From NCBI RefSeq assembly GCF_019774615.1, contig NZ_CP081496.1:4650001-4714000 (forward strand): a DNA stretch of 64,000 bases, read 5' to 3'. Positions within the stretch are counted from its first letter, which is position 1; every line of letters starts with the position of its first letter. Position numbers and translations under genes: made by a program. The notes beneath the pieces were generated by a model. The model ran no database searches, was not told the origin of the DNA, and was given only the letters and a program-made list of their open reading frames with translations. This document shows, piece after piece, positions 1-8,724 of this stretch. The DNA is from Streptomyces sp. BHT-5-2. Its GTDB lineage: Bacteria > Actinomycetota > Actinomycetes > Streptomycetales > Streptomycetaceae.

Positions 1-229
1 CCTTCTTGGTGGCCCCGCAATGGGGCGCCCGGCCTTCGGAGTTGGCATGACTTTCTCCCCCTGTCGAACGTATGGCCTGGGGGGTGGTGTCACCGGCTCC
101 GGAGGCATCGACAGACCGCTGATTAGGGGCATGACCACCGGCTTGTCCGCAGGTCGGGAGGCTCTTCGTAATGTGGATGTGGCGATCGGTGCCGTGGGAC
201 GGCCGGGCGGGAACGACCAGAGGACGCAC
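1..229 (+). ncRNA. Candidate IS110 bridge RNA region
   Basis: About 230 bases precede the transposase start without a convincing gene. In the IS110 subgroup the left non-coding end is known to encode a structured bridge RNA that pairs with target and donor DNA. A hairpin is visible at 12-26 (GCCCC, 5-base loop, GGGGC). The guide loops cannot be assigned without the element's boundaries and target site, so this is a positional inference plus one visible hairpin. Confidence 0.35.
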
Positions 230-1432
230 GTGATCGACGTCAGTGAGATCGGCGCCTTCCTCGGCCTGGACGTCGGCAAGAGCGAACACCACGCCACCGC
301 CGTCACTCCGGCCGGAAGGAAGGCCTTCGACAAGCGGCTGCCCAACAGCGAACCCAAGCTCCGCGACGTGTTCGCCAAGCTGAAAGCCAAGCACGGCACC
401 GTGCTCGTGGTCGTCGACCAGCCCGCCTCCATCGGCGCCCTGCCGCTGGCCGTGGCCCGCGACATGGACTGCCCCGTGGCTTACCTGCCGGGCCTGACGA
501 TGCGGCGGATCGCCGACCTCTACCCCGGTGAAGCCAAAACCGACGCCCGCGACGCCTTCATCATCGCGGACGCGGCCCGGTCGATGCCGCACACTCTGCG
601 GGCCGTCGAGCTTGCCGACGAGGCAGTAGCCGAGCTGGAAATGATCGTGGGTTTCGACGACGACCTGGCCGGCGAAGCCACCCGCATCAGCAACAGACTG
701 CGGGGACTGCTGACACAGATCCACCCGTCGCTGGAACGGGTACTGGGACCGCGAATGCAGCACCCAGCCGTGCTCAAGCTGCTCGACCAGTGCGGTTCGC
801 CGGCCCAGGTCCGCAAGGCCGGACGGCGTCGGCTGGTGAACCTGATCCGCCCAAAGGCACCACGGATGGCGGAACGGCTCGTCGATGACATCTTCACCGC
901 CCTGGACGAGCAGACAGTGGTCGTGCCAGGCACGGCCGCGGCCGCATTGATCGTCCCCAGCCTCGCCAGCTCGCTCCAGTCGGTACTTGACCAGCGCAAA
1001 CTCCTCGCCACAAGGATCGAGGAACTGCTGGAGGCTCACCCTCTTTCCAAGGTCCTGACGTCCATGCCGGGGATCGGCGTCAGGACCGGAGCACGCATCC
1101 TCATCGACATCGGCGACGCCAGCAGCTTCCCCAGCGCCGCCCACCTCGCCGCCTACGCCGGCCTCGCCCCGGCAACCCGCAGTTCCGGGTCCTCCATCCG
1201 CGGCGAACAGCCATCGCGCAGAGGAAACAAACAGCTCAAACGCGCCTTCTTCCTCTCCGCGTTCGCCGCCCTGGCCGACCCCGTCTCCAGGGCCTACTAC
1301 GACAAGAAGATCGCCCAGGGAAAACACCACACCCAAGCCCTCCTCTGCCTCGCCAGACGACGAGCCGACGTGCTCTTCGCCATGCTCCGCGACGGCACCT
1401 TCTACCAACCCCAACCAGCCCCCACGGGTTGA
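230..1432 (+). CDS. IS110-family transposase
   Basis: DEDD/serine recombinase that moves the insertion sequence, probably guided by a bridge RNA. The N-terminal RuvC-like domain shows the acidic motif LGLDVGKSEHHA near the start, then VVVDQPAS and TDARDA. The C-terminal Transposase_20 domain shows SMPGIGVRTGARIL, and AAYAGLAPATRSSGSS with the serine-rich catalytic stretch, then RRGNKQLKRAFF. I chose the GTG at 230 because homology begins within a few residues (IDVSEIGAFLGLDVGK). The frame is open back to position 20, but that upstream part reads like non-coding end sequence. At 400 aa it is full length with no frameshift, so it could be active. Confidence 0.93.
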   Translation: MIDVSEIGAFLGLDVGKSEHHATAVTPAGRKAFDKRLPNSEPKLRDVFAKLKAKHGTVLVVVDQPASIGALPLAVARDMDCPVAYLPGLTMRRIADLYPGEAKTDARDAFIIADAARSMPHTLRAVELADEAVAELEMIVGFDDDLAGEATRISNRLRGLLTQIHPSLERVLGPRMQHPAVLKLLDQCGSPAQVRKAGRRRLVNLIRPKAPRMAERLVDDIFTALDEQTVVVPGTAAAALIVPSLASSLQSVLDQRKLLATRIEELLEAHPLSKVLTSMPGIGVRTGARILIDIGDASSFPSAAHLAAYAGLAPATRSSGSSIRGEQPSRRGNKQLKRAFFLSAFAALADPVSRAYYDKKIAQGKHHTQALLCLARRRADVLFAMLRDGTFYQPQPAPTG

Positions 1433-1531
1433 CGAAACCCATAGGGGCACCCCCCGCGATCCCATGCGCCCTGTCGTCCCGGGCTTGATCTGGTGTACGG
1501 TCTTTGCCCGACCCAGCAGGGGAGATCACCT

Positions 1532-2323
1532 ATGGCTGACCGACCCTATCCCTACCGATCCGCGCTGATCACCGGCGCTTCCAGCGGCATCGGCACGGCC
1601 ATGGCACGGCAACTGGCCGCCCGCGGCACCACCTTGACACTCGTCGCCCGCCGGGAAACCCTCCTACGGGGCCTCGCCGAGGAATTGCGACAGGCCCACG
1701 GTGTCGAGGTGGAGGTGCTGCCGGCCGACCTCACCGACGCCGAACAGCTGGCGCAGGTGGAGTCCCGCCTCACCGACACCGACAGACCGATCGAGCTGCT
1801 GGTCAACAACGCCGGTTCGGGTGGCGCCGGCGTCTTCGCCAACCTTCCGGTGGAGCGGGAGGAGACCACCCTCCGCCTGAACAACGAGGCGGCGCTGCGG
1901 CTCACCAGGTCCGTCCTGCCGCGGATGCGCGGCGAAGGACACGGCGGCATCCTCAACGTCTCGTCCCTCACCGGTGAGTTGCCCTCGCCGTCGCTCGCCA
2001 CCTACGCCGCGACCAAGGCGTTCCTCACCCACTTCTCGGAGACCCTCGCCATCGAGAACCGCGGCTCGGACATCCACGTCACCGCGCTCCTGCCGGGCCT
2101 GACCAAGACCGACTACTTCGCGACGAACGGCTTCGCCGCCGCCCCGCTGCCGGGCTTCTTCTGGTTGGCGGCGGACAAGGTCGCCGCCGCCGGCCTCAAG
2201 GCCGTCGCGGCAGGGACCAGGCGTTGCGTGCCCGGCGTCCCGTACAAGGCCGCGACCGCCCTCCTCCACATCACTCCCCCACCCCTCAAACGCACCCTGG
2301 GCCGCTACCTGTGGCACCGGTGA
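1532..2323 (+). CDS. SDR-family short-chain dehydrogenase/reductase
   Basis: NAD(P)-dependent oxidoreductase of 263 aa with a Rossmann fold. Visible motifs are the cofactor loop TGASSGIG near residue 12, NNAG near residue 92, a catalytic Ser (NVSSLTGE) and the YAATK active-site Tyr/Lys. The order is that of classical SDRs similar to DltE/YqjQ-type short-chain dehydrogenases. The ATG at 1532 follows a GGGGAG ribosome site. The frame is open upstream to 1493, but that part lacks family similarity. The gene lies just beyond the right end of the insertion sequence, which may have separated it from its original promoter. The substrate cannot be told. Confidence 0.9.
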   Translation: MADRPYPYRSALITGASSGIGTAMARQLAARGTTLTLVARRETLLRGLAEELRQAHGVEVEVLPADLTDAEQLAQVESRLTDTDRPIELLVNNAGSGGAGVFANLPVEREETTLRLNNEAALRLTRSVLPRMRGEGHGGILNVSSLTGELPSPSLATYAATKAFLTHFSETLAIENRGSDIHVTALLPGLTKTDYFATNGFAAAPLPGFFWLAADKVAAAGLKAVAAGTRRCVPGVPYKAATALLHITPPPLKRTLGRYLWHR

Positions 2324-2352
2324 GACCTGCACCGGTAAGTCGGGGATCGGGA

Positions 2353-2377
2353 AGACCGGCATCTGCGATACCGGTCT
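2353..2377. terminator. Weak hairpin between convergent genes
   Basis: AGACCGG and CCGGTCT flank an 11-base loop between the SDR gene (+) and the ATP-grasp gene (-). It is a plausible bidirectional terminator without a T-run. Confidence 0.4.
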
Positions 2378-2460
2378 GCTCGACCGCATGCCTGGGATTC
2401 GTCCTCGTCCCTTGCGCCGTCCCCTCGCGCCAACGACCGCCCGCCCACAACTCCCGTCCC

Positions 2461-3471
2461 TCAGGCGGTCGTCGGTGCCTGGCCGGCCGAGCCTGACTGC
2501 CGCTGCCGCTCCTCCGTACCGACCGCCGCGCCGGCCTCGGTGCCGGCACCTCCACCGCCGCCGGCCAGGACCTTCTCAATGGCCGCGGTGATCGCGGGGA
2601 CGACCGTGGTCATACGGGGGCGCCAACCAGGCACCGCATTGACCTCGCAGACAGTGTGGCCACCTTCGGCGGTGAAGAGCAGGTCGACCCCGGCAAGGGT
2701 CAGCCCGAGCGTCCTGGCGGCCCGGACTGCCAGGGCCTCGCCCTCCGGGTAGCGGCCCAGGCACAGTTCGGCGGCGGCGCCCCGTGCGAGATTGGACGTC
2801 AGGGAACCGTCGCGGGAGGAACGGACCTGCGCCGCGACCGGCTCCCCGTCCACGACGATCACCCGCAGGTCCCGGCCGTGGGACGCGGCTACGTACTCCT
2901 GCAGGATCAGCGGCACGTCCTGGGCGAGGCTGCCGGACACCGACTTCAACATCTCCTTGTCGGGGACCAGGAACACATGCGCACCGTTCCGCCCGTTGAC
3001 GGCCTTCAGCACGCACGGTGTCGCCACCTGCGGACTGCGCACCACGCCCCCGAACGGTGCGGTGGCGTACGACAGGGAATCGGGCACCGGCAGACCGGCC
3101 GCGGCCAGCTCCTGGAACTGCCAGATCTTGTTGCCGCACAGCTGGTGGGCGGCCACCGAGTTGATCAGGACGGCACCCATGTGCTCCAGGTGCCGGAGCA
3201 GGGTCAGTTCACGGTGCTGCTCCATGGAACCAGGCGTCTGTCGCACCACAACCACCTTGGGCGGCGGAACGTCCTGCCCCCCCAAGGTCTGGAGCGCCAG
3301 TCGACCGCCCCTCACCCCGAAGACGAGCTCATCGGAATGCCATACCGCGAACCGCGGCCCGTAGGTCCGCTCCAGGGCTTCGCTCAGGGCCCGGGTCGCG
3401 CGCATCAACGGCGCAGGGTGCTCCCGCGCCAGCACCCAGACGTCTGCTGGTGCGTCGATCACCGACGGCAT
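2461..3471 (-). CDS. RimK-like ATP-grasp ligase
   Basis: ATP-dependent carboxylate-amine ligase of about 336 aa. Visible ATP-grasp features are GNKIWQFQELAAAGLPVPDS, the lysine strand CVLKAVNGRNGAHVF, the hinge LILQEYVAASHGRDLRVIVV, and the metal-binding segment LAGVDLLF...VCEVNAVPGW. These match the RimK group, which adds amino acids to peptides or small acids. The ATG at 3471 is preceded by GGAGGAAGAGGAG, so I reject the longer frame reaching 3777. The C-terminal tail is Gly/Ala-rich and low complexity. No precursor-peptide gene is evident beside it, so a role in RiPP maturation is not supported. Confidence 0.88.
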   Translation of the reverse strand: MPSVIDAPADVWVLAREHPAPLMRATRALSEALERTYGPRFAVWHSDELVFGVRGGRLALQTLGGQDVPPPKVVVVRQTPGSMEQHRELTLLRHLEHMGAVLINSVAAHQLCGNKIWQFQELAAAGLPVPDSLSYATAPFGGVVRSPQVATPCVLKAVNGRNGAHVFLVPDKEMLKSVSGSLAQDVPLILQEYVAASHGRDLRVIVVDGEPVAAQVRSSRDGSLTSNLARGAAAELCLGRYPEGEALAVRAARTLGLTLAGVDLLFTAEGGHTVCEVNAVPGWRPRMTTVVPAITAAIEKVLAGGGGGAGTEAGAAVGTEERQRQSGSAGQAPTTA

Positions 3472-3806
3472 CCTGGCTCCTCTTCCTCCGCACTGCCTTC
3501 CAGCGCCTGCACAACCTTCACTGCCCTGAGCGTCGTCGCTGACTTCAATGCCTTCGCTGACTTCAGCGCCTTGCTGTCTCTCGTGTCCAGCGGGCCGACC
3601 ATCGGGAGTCGGAAAGATCCTCTCCCCGGCCCGAACGAAGAAAACCCGCACCGGCCACAGGCACCCGACTGCGACGATGCGACGACTGCGAGGGTTGTGA
3701 TGCCTCCGAGCGTATCGGTGGTCGCCGCCCGGCGTGGCACGACGTGGCGCTCCCAGCCTGCCCATGAGCCCACGCACCCGCGCACCGGCGGGGGCCGCCG
3801 ACGTTG
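3472..3806. other. Intergenic region with an 18-bp direct repeat
   Basis: There is no convincing gene in this 335-base gap. Two adjacent 18-bp units at 3538-3555 and 3556-3573 match at 15 of 18 positions (core GCTGACTTCA). The region should contain the promoter of the ATP-grasp gene. Confidence 0.5.
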
Positions 3807-4175
3807 TCAGGCATTCCCCAGGGCAGCAGCCTGTTCGGTCACGGCGACGGCCCGCCTCAAGGCCGCCCGACTCTGCGTCAATTCCTCAGCGCGACGGTCG
3901 AGTTCGGCCAGTTGGGCGCGAAGCGTGTCCAGCACCCCCGGGCACGGTCGCAGCGAGCCGTCCGCGCGCCCGCACGGCAGCACCTGACGGATCAGACTGG
4001 TCGACAGCCCGGCGGCCAGCAGGGCACGGATCTGCCGGACCCGCTGCTCCGCGTCATCGTCGTAATCGCGGTACCCGTTGGCGAGGCGGTTCGAGGCAAG
4101 CAGCCCCACCCGCTCGTAGTACCGGAGCAGACGCTCACTGGTCCCGGTCCGCTTCGCCAACTGCCCGATCAGCAT
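3807..4175 (-). CDS. MerR-family transcriptional regulator
   Basis: A 122-aa DNA-binding regulator. It starts directly with the MerR winged-helix signature MLIGQLAKRTGTSERLLRYY, followed by GLLASNRLANGYRDY. The linker RPCPGVLDTL and a C-terminal dimerisation coiled coil (LRAQLAELDRRAEELTQSRA) follow. No long effector-binding domain is present. The ATG at 4175 has a GGGGGAG site upstream. MerR genes of this short type usually control a neighbouring oxidoreductase gene. Here the divergent side holds only a decayed MarR fragment, so its original partner may have been lost. Confidence 0.9.
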   Translation of the reverse strand: MLIGQLAKRTGTSERLLRYYERVGLLASNRLANGYRDYDDDAEQRVRQIRALLAAGLSTSLIRQVLPCGRADGSLRPCPGVLDTLRAQLAELDRRAEELTQSRAALRRAVAVTEQAAALGNA

Positions 4176-4411
4176 CGCTCCCGCTCCCCCACCCTGGTCG
4201 GCCTGCCCCGGCGCCCCCACAACGCCCGAACCCGCGACCACATTCCCACACAGCGCCACACCCCACCGCACACGCTCCCAGCGAGCCACCAGCCGACCGG
4301 CAACCGACCCACCGGCCCACGGCGCCCTATGACTGATAAACCGCGGAAATCTGGCCGACGAGGACGGTGCCGGGGGCGTCCACCACGACATCCGGCTCCG
4401 GACCGCACCGG

Positions 4412-4525
4412 CAAGTCATCGGCACCCTCGTCGACGACCTGGAACGGCTGGGCCCCGTCCGACGCAAGCCCGACCCCGCAGACCGCCGAGCCAAACCTAT
4501 CCGCCCCACCGAACGCGGCCTGCTT
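4412..4525 (+). pseudogene. MarR-family regulator fragment
   Basis: A 38-residue stretch on the plus strand matches the winged-helix wing of MarR regulators: LVDDLERLGPVRRKPDPADR, then RAKPIRPTERGLL. The family pattern is LV-x-x-LE-x-x-G-x-V-x-R-x-x-DP-x-D-R-R. Neither the upstream helices nor the C-terminal dimerisation helix are present in any frame around it. The frame stays open downstream to 6130, but that sequence has no MarR similarity. This is a remnant, consistent with gene loss in the region. Confidence 0.75.
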
Positions 4526-4564
4526 CGGATGACGCCATCGCCTTCCCTCGGCACGAGGGCGCGA

Positions 4565-5050
4565 TCAGAAGTCGACGCGCTCGCTGTCGTCGATGCGGGC
4601 CACCGACTCCTGCTGGAACCGCTTGTCGTACGCGGCGCGGATCTGCTGGATCTTGCCGTTGTTCCGGCGCGCTTCAGCCGTCGGGTAGAGGAGCGTGACC
4701 TTGTACGAGCGCTCACGCTCGATCTTCCCGTGCGAGTCGCGGTACTGGCCGTAGGCGTTCTCGACGGTGAGGCCGGCGGGAAAGCGCGGGGTGACGAAGG
4801 TGTCCACGAAGGAACGGAACTCCTTGTCGGTCACCGGCGCGCCGCCGTTCGGCTTGGCGGTGCCGAAGAGAAGCTCGGTCTTGATGTACGGCTTGCCCAC
4901 GGCGGCCACGGATGCCGGTGCCTGGGACGGGCTCGCGCTCTGGTCGTCCAGGGCTGCGTACGCGACGGAGCCGCTCGCGCCCAGGAACGTGGCGACGAGG
5001 GCGACCACCACAATGCGGGCGCGGGAAGCGATCTTGAGAGACACGGACAC
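4565..5050 (-). CDS. Secreted DUF3574-like protein
   Basis: A 161-aa exported protein of unknown function. The N-terminus reads as a signal peptide: SLKIASRARIVVVALVATFL with an AYA cleavage-type end near residue 32. The mature part has the DUF3574 pattern TELLFGTAKPNGGAPVTDKE, FVDTFVTPRFPAGLTV, GQYRD, ERSYKVTLLY. The GTG at 5050 is preceded by GGAAGGAAATC, so I reject the longer frame starting at 5134. The downstream end abuts the MarR remnant. Confidence 0.82.
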   Translation of the reverse strand: MSVSLKIASRARIVVVALVATFLGASGSVAYAALDDQSASPSQAPASVAAVGKPYIKTELLFGTAKPNGGAPVTDKEFRSFVDTFVTPRFPAGLTVENAYGQYRDSHGKIERERSYKVTLLYPTAEARRNNGKIQQIRAAYDKRFQQESVARIDDSERVDF

Positions 5051-5197
5051 GATTTCCTTCCGATCCTGTTGACGATGCTTCAGGACCGTAGCGAACGGCC
5101 ATGCCCAACGCACGGCATTCAATGGCGATTTCACCCTGCGGTGGTGGTCGGATGGCGGCCGCCGAAGGGCCTGCGTCGGCTTGGGCGGACCGTGTCG

Positions 5198-6121
5198 TCA
5201 ACGAGGCATGGGCAGGTCGAGAAGCGGTCCCAGTTCCGCATCGGTGGCCGGCCGGAGCGTCGAGAGGATGTGGCGGGCGGCAGACAGGTCGGTGGTGCGG
5301 CCGTCGACGGTCACGGTGGAGATCAGACCACCCTGACGGAGGCGGAGTTCCTGGTGTTCGTAAGTGCCTTTGTGGGCGATGAGTTGACGGCCGTCGCCGT
5401 CGTCCGTGCACTCGATCGCCTCCCCGATCGGAACGGGACAGCCCCTGGCGTCGGTGCGGCGGGTGTCCTGGCCCTGGTGTTCCACGGACAGGTTCAGGTC
5501 AGGGGTGCCGGGGCGTTCGTACTGGGCGCCGAAGGTGTGCTCGCCGGCTCCGTTGATGCGCAGGGTATAGCCGCGGGGCGGATCGCCGACGCGCAGGAGT
5601 GCCCGATCCACATGGTTGGCGGTCAGCCATGTGCCGAGCGTGGGGGGCTGAGCGGAGGCCCAGGCGTCGTACCCGACACCCGCGGCGAGGGCGACAGTGG
5701 CGCCGAAAGTCGCCAGTCGCATGCGGGCGCCCGGGAGGAAGAACGCGGCGGCGAGCGCATAACACGCTCCCCCCAAGGGAAAGAGCAGCCCACTTCTATC
5801 GATTCCGCCCGATTTCATCTGCAACGCCACGGCGCCGATGGTGGCGGCGGTCCCGAATCCGTAGACGCCCGCCGCCCAGACCCAGCGGCCGCGCGTCCGT
5901 CGGGCAAGCGGGGCGAACGGGGCGGCGGCGACCGCGAAGGCCGCCAGGAGGCCGATCGCAAGCGCCACCACGACGGCGCAGACGGTGACGACGACGAGCA
6001 TCCGGCTGGTGAACAGCGCGAGCAGGACGACTTCATACTGCACGGAGGTCAAGGCGCAGCCCACCAGCCCCACTACGGCAAGGTGAACAGCAATACGCCA
6101 CGATTCGGGTTTTCTGGCCAT
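5198..6121 (-). CDS. Integral membrane protein with soluble C-terminal half
   Basis: I do not recognise the family. The first half of the 307 residues has about five hydrophobic segments (roughly 9-31, 37-70, 80-100, 110-128, 135-150). The second half is soluble, contains GYTLRINGAGEHTFGAQYE, and is rich in beta-type sequence with two cysteines (CPVPIGEAIECTDD) that could form a disulfide. The ATG at 6121 lacks a clear ribosome site. It is co-oriented with the DUF3574 gene, 147 bases upstream of it. An envelope role is likely; nothing more specific can be said. Confidence 0.7.
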   Translation of the reverse strand: MARKPESWRIAVHLAVVGLVGCALTSVQYEVVLLALFTSRMLVVVTVCAVVVALAIGLLAAFAVAAAPFAPLARRTRGRWVWAAGVYGFGTAATIGAVALQMKSGGIDRSGLLFPLGGACYALAAAFFLPGARMRLATFGATVALAAGVGYDAWASAQPPTLGTWLTANHVDRALLRVGDPPRGYTLRINGAGEHTFGAQYERPGTPDLNLSVEHQGQDTRRTDARGCPVPIGEAIECTDDGDGRQLIAHKGTYEHQELRLRQGGLISTVTVDGRTTDLSAARHILSTLRPATDAELGPLLDLPMPR

Positions 6122-6306
6122 GTTTCATGATCACGCAGCGGGGGCGGCGGTGGTTCCATGGGGAGGCGCTGAAGTGCGTCCGACCCGGTCCGCAACGAGC
6201 CGGAGGCACCTGGTCGGCTGGCGCCGTCGTCGGTCGTCCGCCGCCCGGGCGACCGACCACACCGAATCCCGTTGCCGCTTCAGCGCCCCGCACGCATCCT
6301 GCTGAA

Positions 6307-7170
6307 ATGCGCTTCTCCATCAACATCCCCAACTTCGGCGACTTCGCCGACCCCCGCAACGTCGCGACCGTGGCCACCGCCGCCGAAGCGGCGGGCTGGG
6401 ACGGACTCTTCGTCTGGGACCACGTACTGCACCGACAGCACCAGGGACGTCCGTTCGGAGACCCCTGGATGCTGCTGACCGCGGCCGCGCTGGCAACCTC
6501 CCGGATCCGACTCGGCCCCCTGGTGACTCCGGTCCCCCGCTACCGACCGCAACAACTCGCCCGCCAAGTCGCCACCCTGGACAACCTCAGCGGCGGCCGG
6601 GTGATCTTCGCAGCCGGCCTGGGCGGCCCCATCGAGGACGAGTACCACAGCTTCGGCGACACCGCCGAACCCCGCCTCCTCGCCGAGCGGTTGGACGAGG
6701 GACTGGAACTGCTGCGCCGCTTCTGGTCCGGTGAGCCGGTGAACCACCGCGGTCGGCACTACGAGGTTCGGGACGCGACGCTGCTGCCCGCGACCGTGCG
6801 GCGGCCCGGCCCGCCGGTGTGGATCGGCGGGTTCTGGCCACGTCGTTCGCCCATGCGGCGGGCAGCGCGGTGGGACGGCGCGGTGCCGCTGTTCGAGACG
6901 GCCAGGCATGGACATGCGCCTGACCTGGCGGAGGTACGGGAGCTGGTCGACTACGTGCGCAAGCACCGTACGGCCGAGGCCGACCGCCCCTTCGAGTTCG
7001 TTCTCGGGGGCGCCAGCTCCCCGAATCCGGCCGAGGCCAGGGACGTGATCGGCCCGCTGCACGACGCCGGCGCCACCTGGTGGGACGAACGCCAGATCCA
7101 GAGCGGCCCCGGCCTGGACCGCCTGCCCCCGGTATTGCGCCGCATCGAAGCGGGCCCGCCGGTGCTCTGA
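6307..7170 (+). CDS. LLM-class flavin-dependent oxidoreductase
   Basis: Luciferase-like monooxygenase-fold enzyme (287 aa) expected to use FMN or F420. It begins with MRFSINIPNFGDF and shows AAEAAGWDGLFVWDH, TSRIRLGPLVTPVPRYRP, LARQVATLDNLSGGRV and the GLGGP stretch typical of the family, with PPVWIGGF in the second half. The ATG at 6307 was chosen because family similarity begins there. The upstream frame to 6127 is open but not conserved in character. The gene is convergent with a VOC gene. The substrate is unknown. Confidence 0.9.
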   Translation: MRFSINIPNFGDFADPRNVATVATAAEAAGWDGLFVWDHVLHRQHQGRPFGDPWMLLTAAALATSRIRLGPLVTPVPRYRPQQLARQVATLDNLSGGRVIFAAGLGGPIEDEYHSFGDTAEPRLLAERLDEGLELLRRFWSGEPVNHRGRHYEVRDATLLPATVRRPGPPVWIGGFWPRRSPMRRAARWDGAVPLFETARHGHAPDLAEVRELVDYVRKHRTAEADRPFEFVLGGASSPNPAEARDVIGPLHDAGATWWDERQIQSGPGLDRLPPVLRRIEAGPPVL

Positions 7171-7179
7171 CCATCCGAA

Positions 7180-7194
7180 CGCGTCCCGGACGCG
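7180..7194. terminator. Short hairpin between convergent genes
   Basis: CGCGTC and GACGCG pair around a 3-base loop between the LLM gene and the VOC gene. It is a modest bidirectional terminator candidate. Confidence 0.4.
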
Positions 7195-7212
7195 GCCCGC
7201 GGCTGTGGGTGC

Positions 7213-7602
7213 TCAGGCATCCTGCGGGTACCAGCGCAGCTCCACGGTGTTGCCGTCCGGGTCCTGCACATAGAGGGAGATGGCGGTGCCCCGGGCGCCG
7301 AAGCGTTCACCGGGGCCGTCCACCACGGTGAAGACACCGGAATCGACGACCTGCTGCCAGTCGAGGGGTTCGACCACCAGGCAGATGTGGTCGACGTTGG
7401 AGCCCTGCGACCGCTCCTCGGGTGCCTTGACGAGATCGATGATGGTGGTGGGGCTCACCCGCACGGAAGGGAACGAGACCTTGCCGGCCCGCCACTCCGC
7501 CACCCGCACCGGTTCCAGTCCCAGCGGGCCGGTGTAGAACGCCAGCGAGCGCTCGATGTCGGCGACGTTCAGAACGAGGTGGTCGAACGCGATCACACGC
7601 AT
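7213..7602 (-). CDS. VOC (glyoxalase/bleomycin-resistance-fold) protein
   Basis: A single-domain 129-aa protein of the vicinal oxygen chelate superfamily. Two beta-alpha-beta-beta-beta modules are visible: FDHLVLNVADIERSLAFYTG at the start and NVDHICLVVEP in the second. It ends with SLYVQDPDGNTVELRWYP. The metal positions His (FDHL), His (VDHI) and Glu (VELR) are all present, so it may be a metal-dependent lyase or dioxygenase; resistance proteins of this fold lack the metal. The ATG at 7602 is where the fold begins. It is divergent from a LysR gene, which is therefore its likely regulator. Confidence 0.88.
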   Translation of the reverse strand: MRVIAFDHLVLNVADIERSLAFYTGPLGLEPVRVAEWRAGKVSFPSVRVSPTTIIDLVKAPEERSQGSNVDHICLVVEPLDWQQVVDSGVFTVVDGPGERFGARGTAISLYVQDPDGNTVELRWYPQDA

Positions 7603-7780
7603 GAGTCTCTCCACAAGGTCGTGGCGCCGGAGCGCCGGTGATGGTCGTACGACGGGCCGTGGACACCAACCTTCCGGGCCCGTATCCGGTGGCCACCGGC
7701 CTGCCGGCTGCCGCGATCCGTCGTCGGCTTCAGCATCGCCCGGCAGGCATCCATCGGTCCAACACATGCTCGTCATCGAT

Positions 7781-7803
7781 ATCCATCGTGTTTCATCATG
7801 GAT
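7781..7803. promoter_or_regulatory. Candidate LysR operator
   Basis: ATCCAT and ATGGAT form a perfect inverted repeat around 11 bases (T-N11-A geometry) in the divergent VOC/LysR promoter region. It ends three bases before the LysR start codon at 7806, which would fit autoregulation. Confidence 0.5.
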
Positions 7804-7805
7804 CC

Positions 7806-8693
7806 ATGGACCTACAGCAGATGCGCTATGTCGTCGCGGTGGCGGAGACCGCGAGCTTCACCCGGGCCGCCCAGCGGTGCCACGTCGTCCAGTCCGCGCT
7901 CAGCCACCAAGTGGCCAGGCTGGAGAAGGAACTGGGTGCCAGACTGTTCGAGCGGACCAGTCGCCGGGTACAGCTGACCGCCGCCGGGGAGGCGTTCCTG
8001 ACCGCCGCCCGCCAGTCCCTGGAAGCCGCCGAACGCGCCCGTGCGGAAGTAGCGGCGTCCACCGGCGAGATACGCGGCACACTGACGGTCGGCGCGATCC
8101 CCACCGTGGCGGCCGTCGACCTCCCCGCAGCACTGCGGGACTACCGCCTGCGCTACCCCCAGGTCCGAATAAGCCTGCGGGCCGGGTCCAGCGAACAGCT
8201 CATCGAACGGGTACGTGACGGCCATCTGGACGCGGCCTTCCTCGGCGTACAACCCGGATTCCAACCCCACGGCGTCCACGACCGGGAACTCGCGCGGGGA
8301 CAGCACGTCGCCGTGGTCGCCCCCGACCACCCCCTGGCCACCCGACACGAGATCGACCTGCACCACCTCGCCGACGAGACATTCGTGGACTTCGCCGACG
8401 GCAGCGCCGCCCGCGCCCAGTCGGACCAGGCATTCACCGCCGCCGGCCTGCAACGCGAGGTCGCCTTCGAGGTCTCCGGGGTGGAACTCATGGCCCGCAT
8501 GGTCCGCCACGGACTGGGCATCGCCCTCCTGCCCGCAGCCTTCGCCGCCGAACTCCACGGCCTACGAACCGTGCCGGTCACCAATGGACCGCAACGCGTC
8601 GAACGCCTCGTCTGGAGCCGGTTCCCCCTGGCCCCCGCCGCCTCCGCCTTCCTCACACTGCTCGGCATCGACACACAGCCCCCGACCGCGTGA
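7806..8693 (+). CDS. LysR-family transcriptional regulator
   Basis: A 295-aa regulator. The N-terminal winged helix is clear (MDLQQMRYVVAVAETASFTR, VVQSALSHQVARLEKELGAR, LFERTSRRVQLTAAGEAFL). It is followed by the periplasmic-binding-like effector domain (GTLTVGAIPTVAAVDLP, GHLDAAFLGVQP, MVRHGLGIALLP). The ATG at 7806 gives the standard LysR start. It is divergent from the VOC gene, with an ATCCAT-N11-ATGGAT repeat in the 203-base intergenic region, so it probably controls the VOC gene and itself. Confidence 0.93.
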   Translation: MDLQQMRYVVAVAETASFTRAAQRCHVVQSALSHQVARLEKELGARLFERTSRRVQLTAAGEAFLTAARQSLEAAERARAEVAASTGEIRGTLTVGAIPTVAAVDLPAALRDYRLRYPQVRISLRAGSSEQLIERVRDGHLDAAFLGVQPGFQPHGVHDRELARGQHVAVVAPDHPLATRHEIDLHHLADETFVDFADGSAARAQSDQAFTAAGLQREVAFEVSGVELMARMVRHGLGIALLPAAFAAELHGLRTVPVTNGPQRVERLVWSRFPLAPAASAFLTLLGIDTQPPTA

Positions 8694-8724
8694 CCGCATC
8701 ACCACGCAGCCGCAGCGCAGGTGG

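Larger units (their letters stand above)
1..1500 (+). mobile_element. IS110-family insertion sequence (ends not resolved)
   Basis: The element is recognised from its transposase at 230-1432. IS110 elements lack terminal inverted repeats and usually make no target duplication, so exact ends cannot be read from one copy. The left end may lie outside the window. The right end should fall between the transposase stop and the next gene's ribosome site (about 1433-1520). The long left and short right non-coding ends fit the IS110 rather than the IS1111 subgroup. Confidence 0.8.

Noticed and set aside
3472..3777. N-terminal extension of the ATP-grasp gene up to 3777
   Set aside because: The strong ribosome site and start at 3471 explain the family start. 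Upstream is low complexity with an 18-bp repeat.
4367..6130. 587-codon plus-strand frame
   Set aside because: Only about 38 residues resemble MarR. The rest is opposite the DUF3574 and membrane-protein genes.
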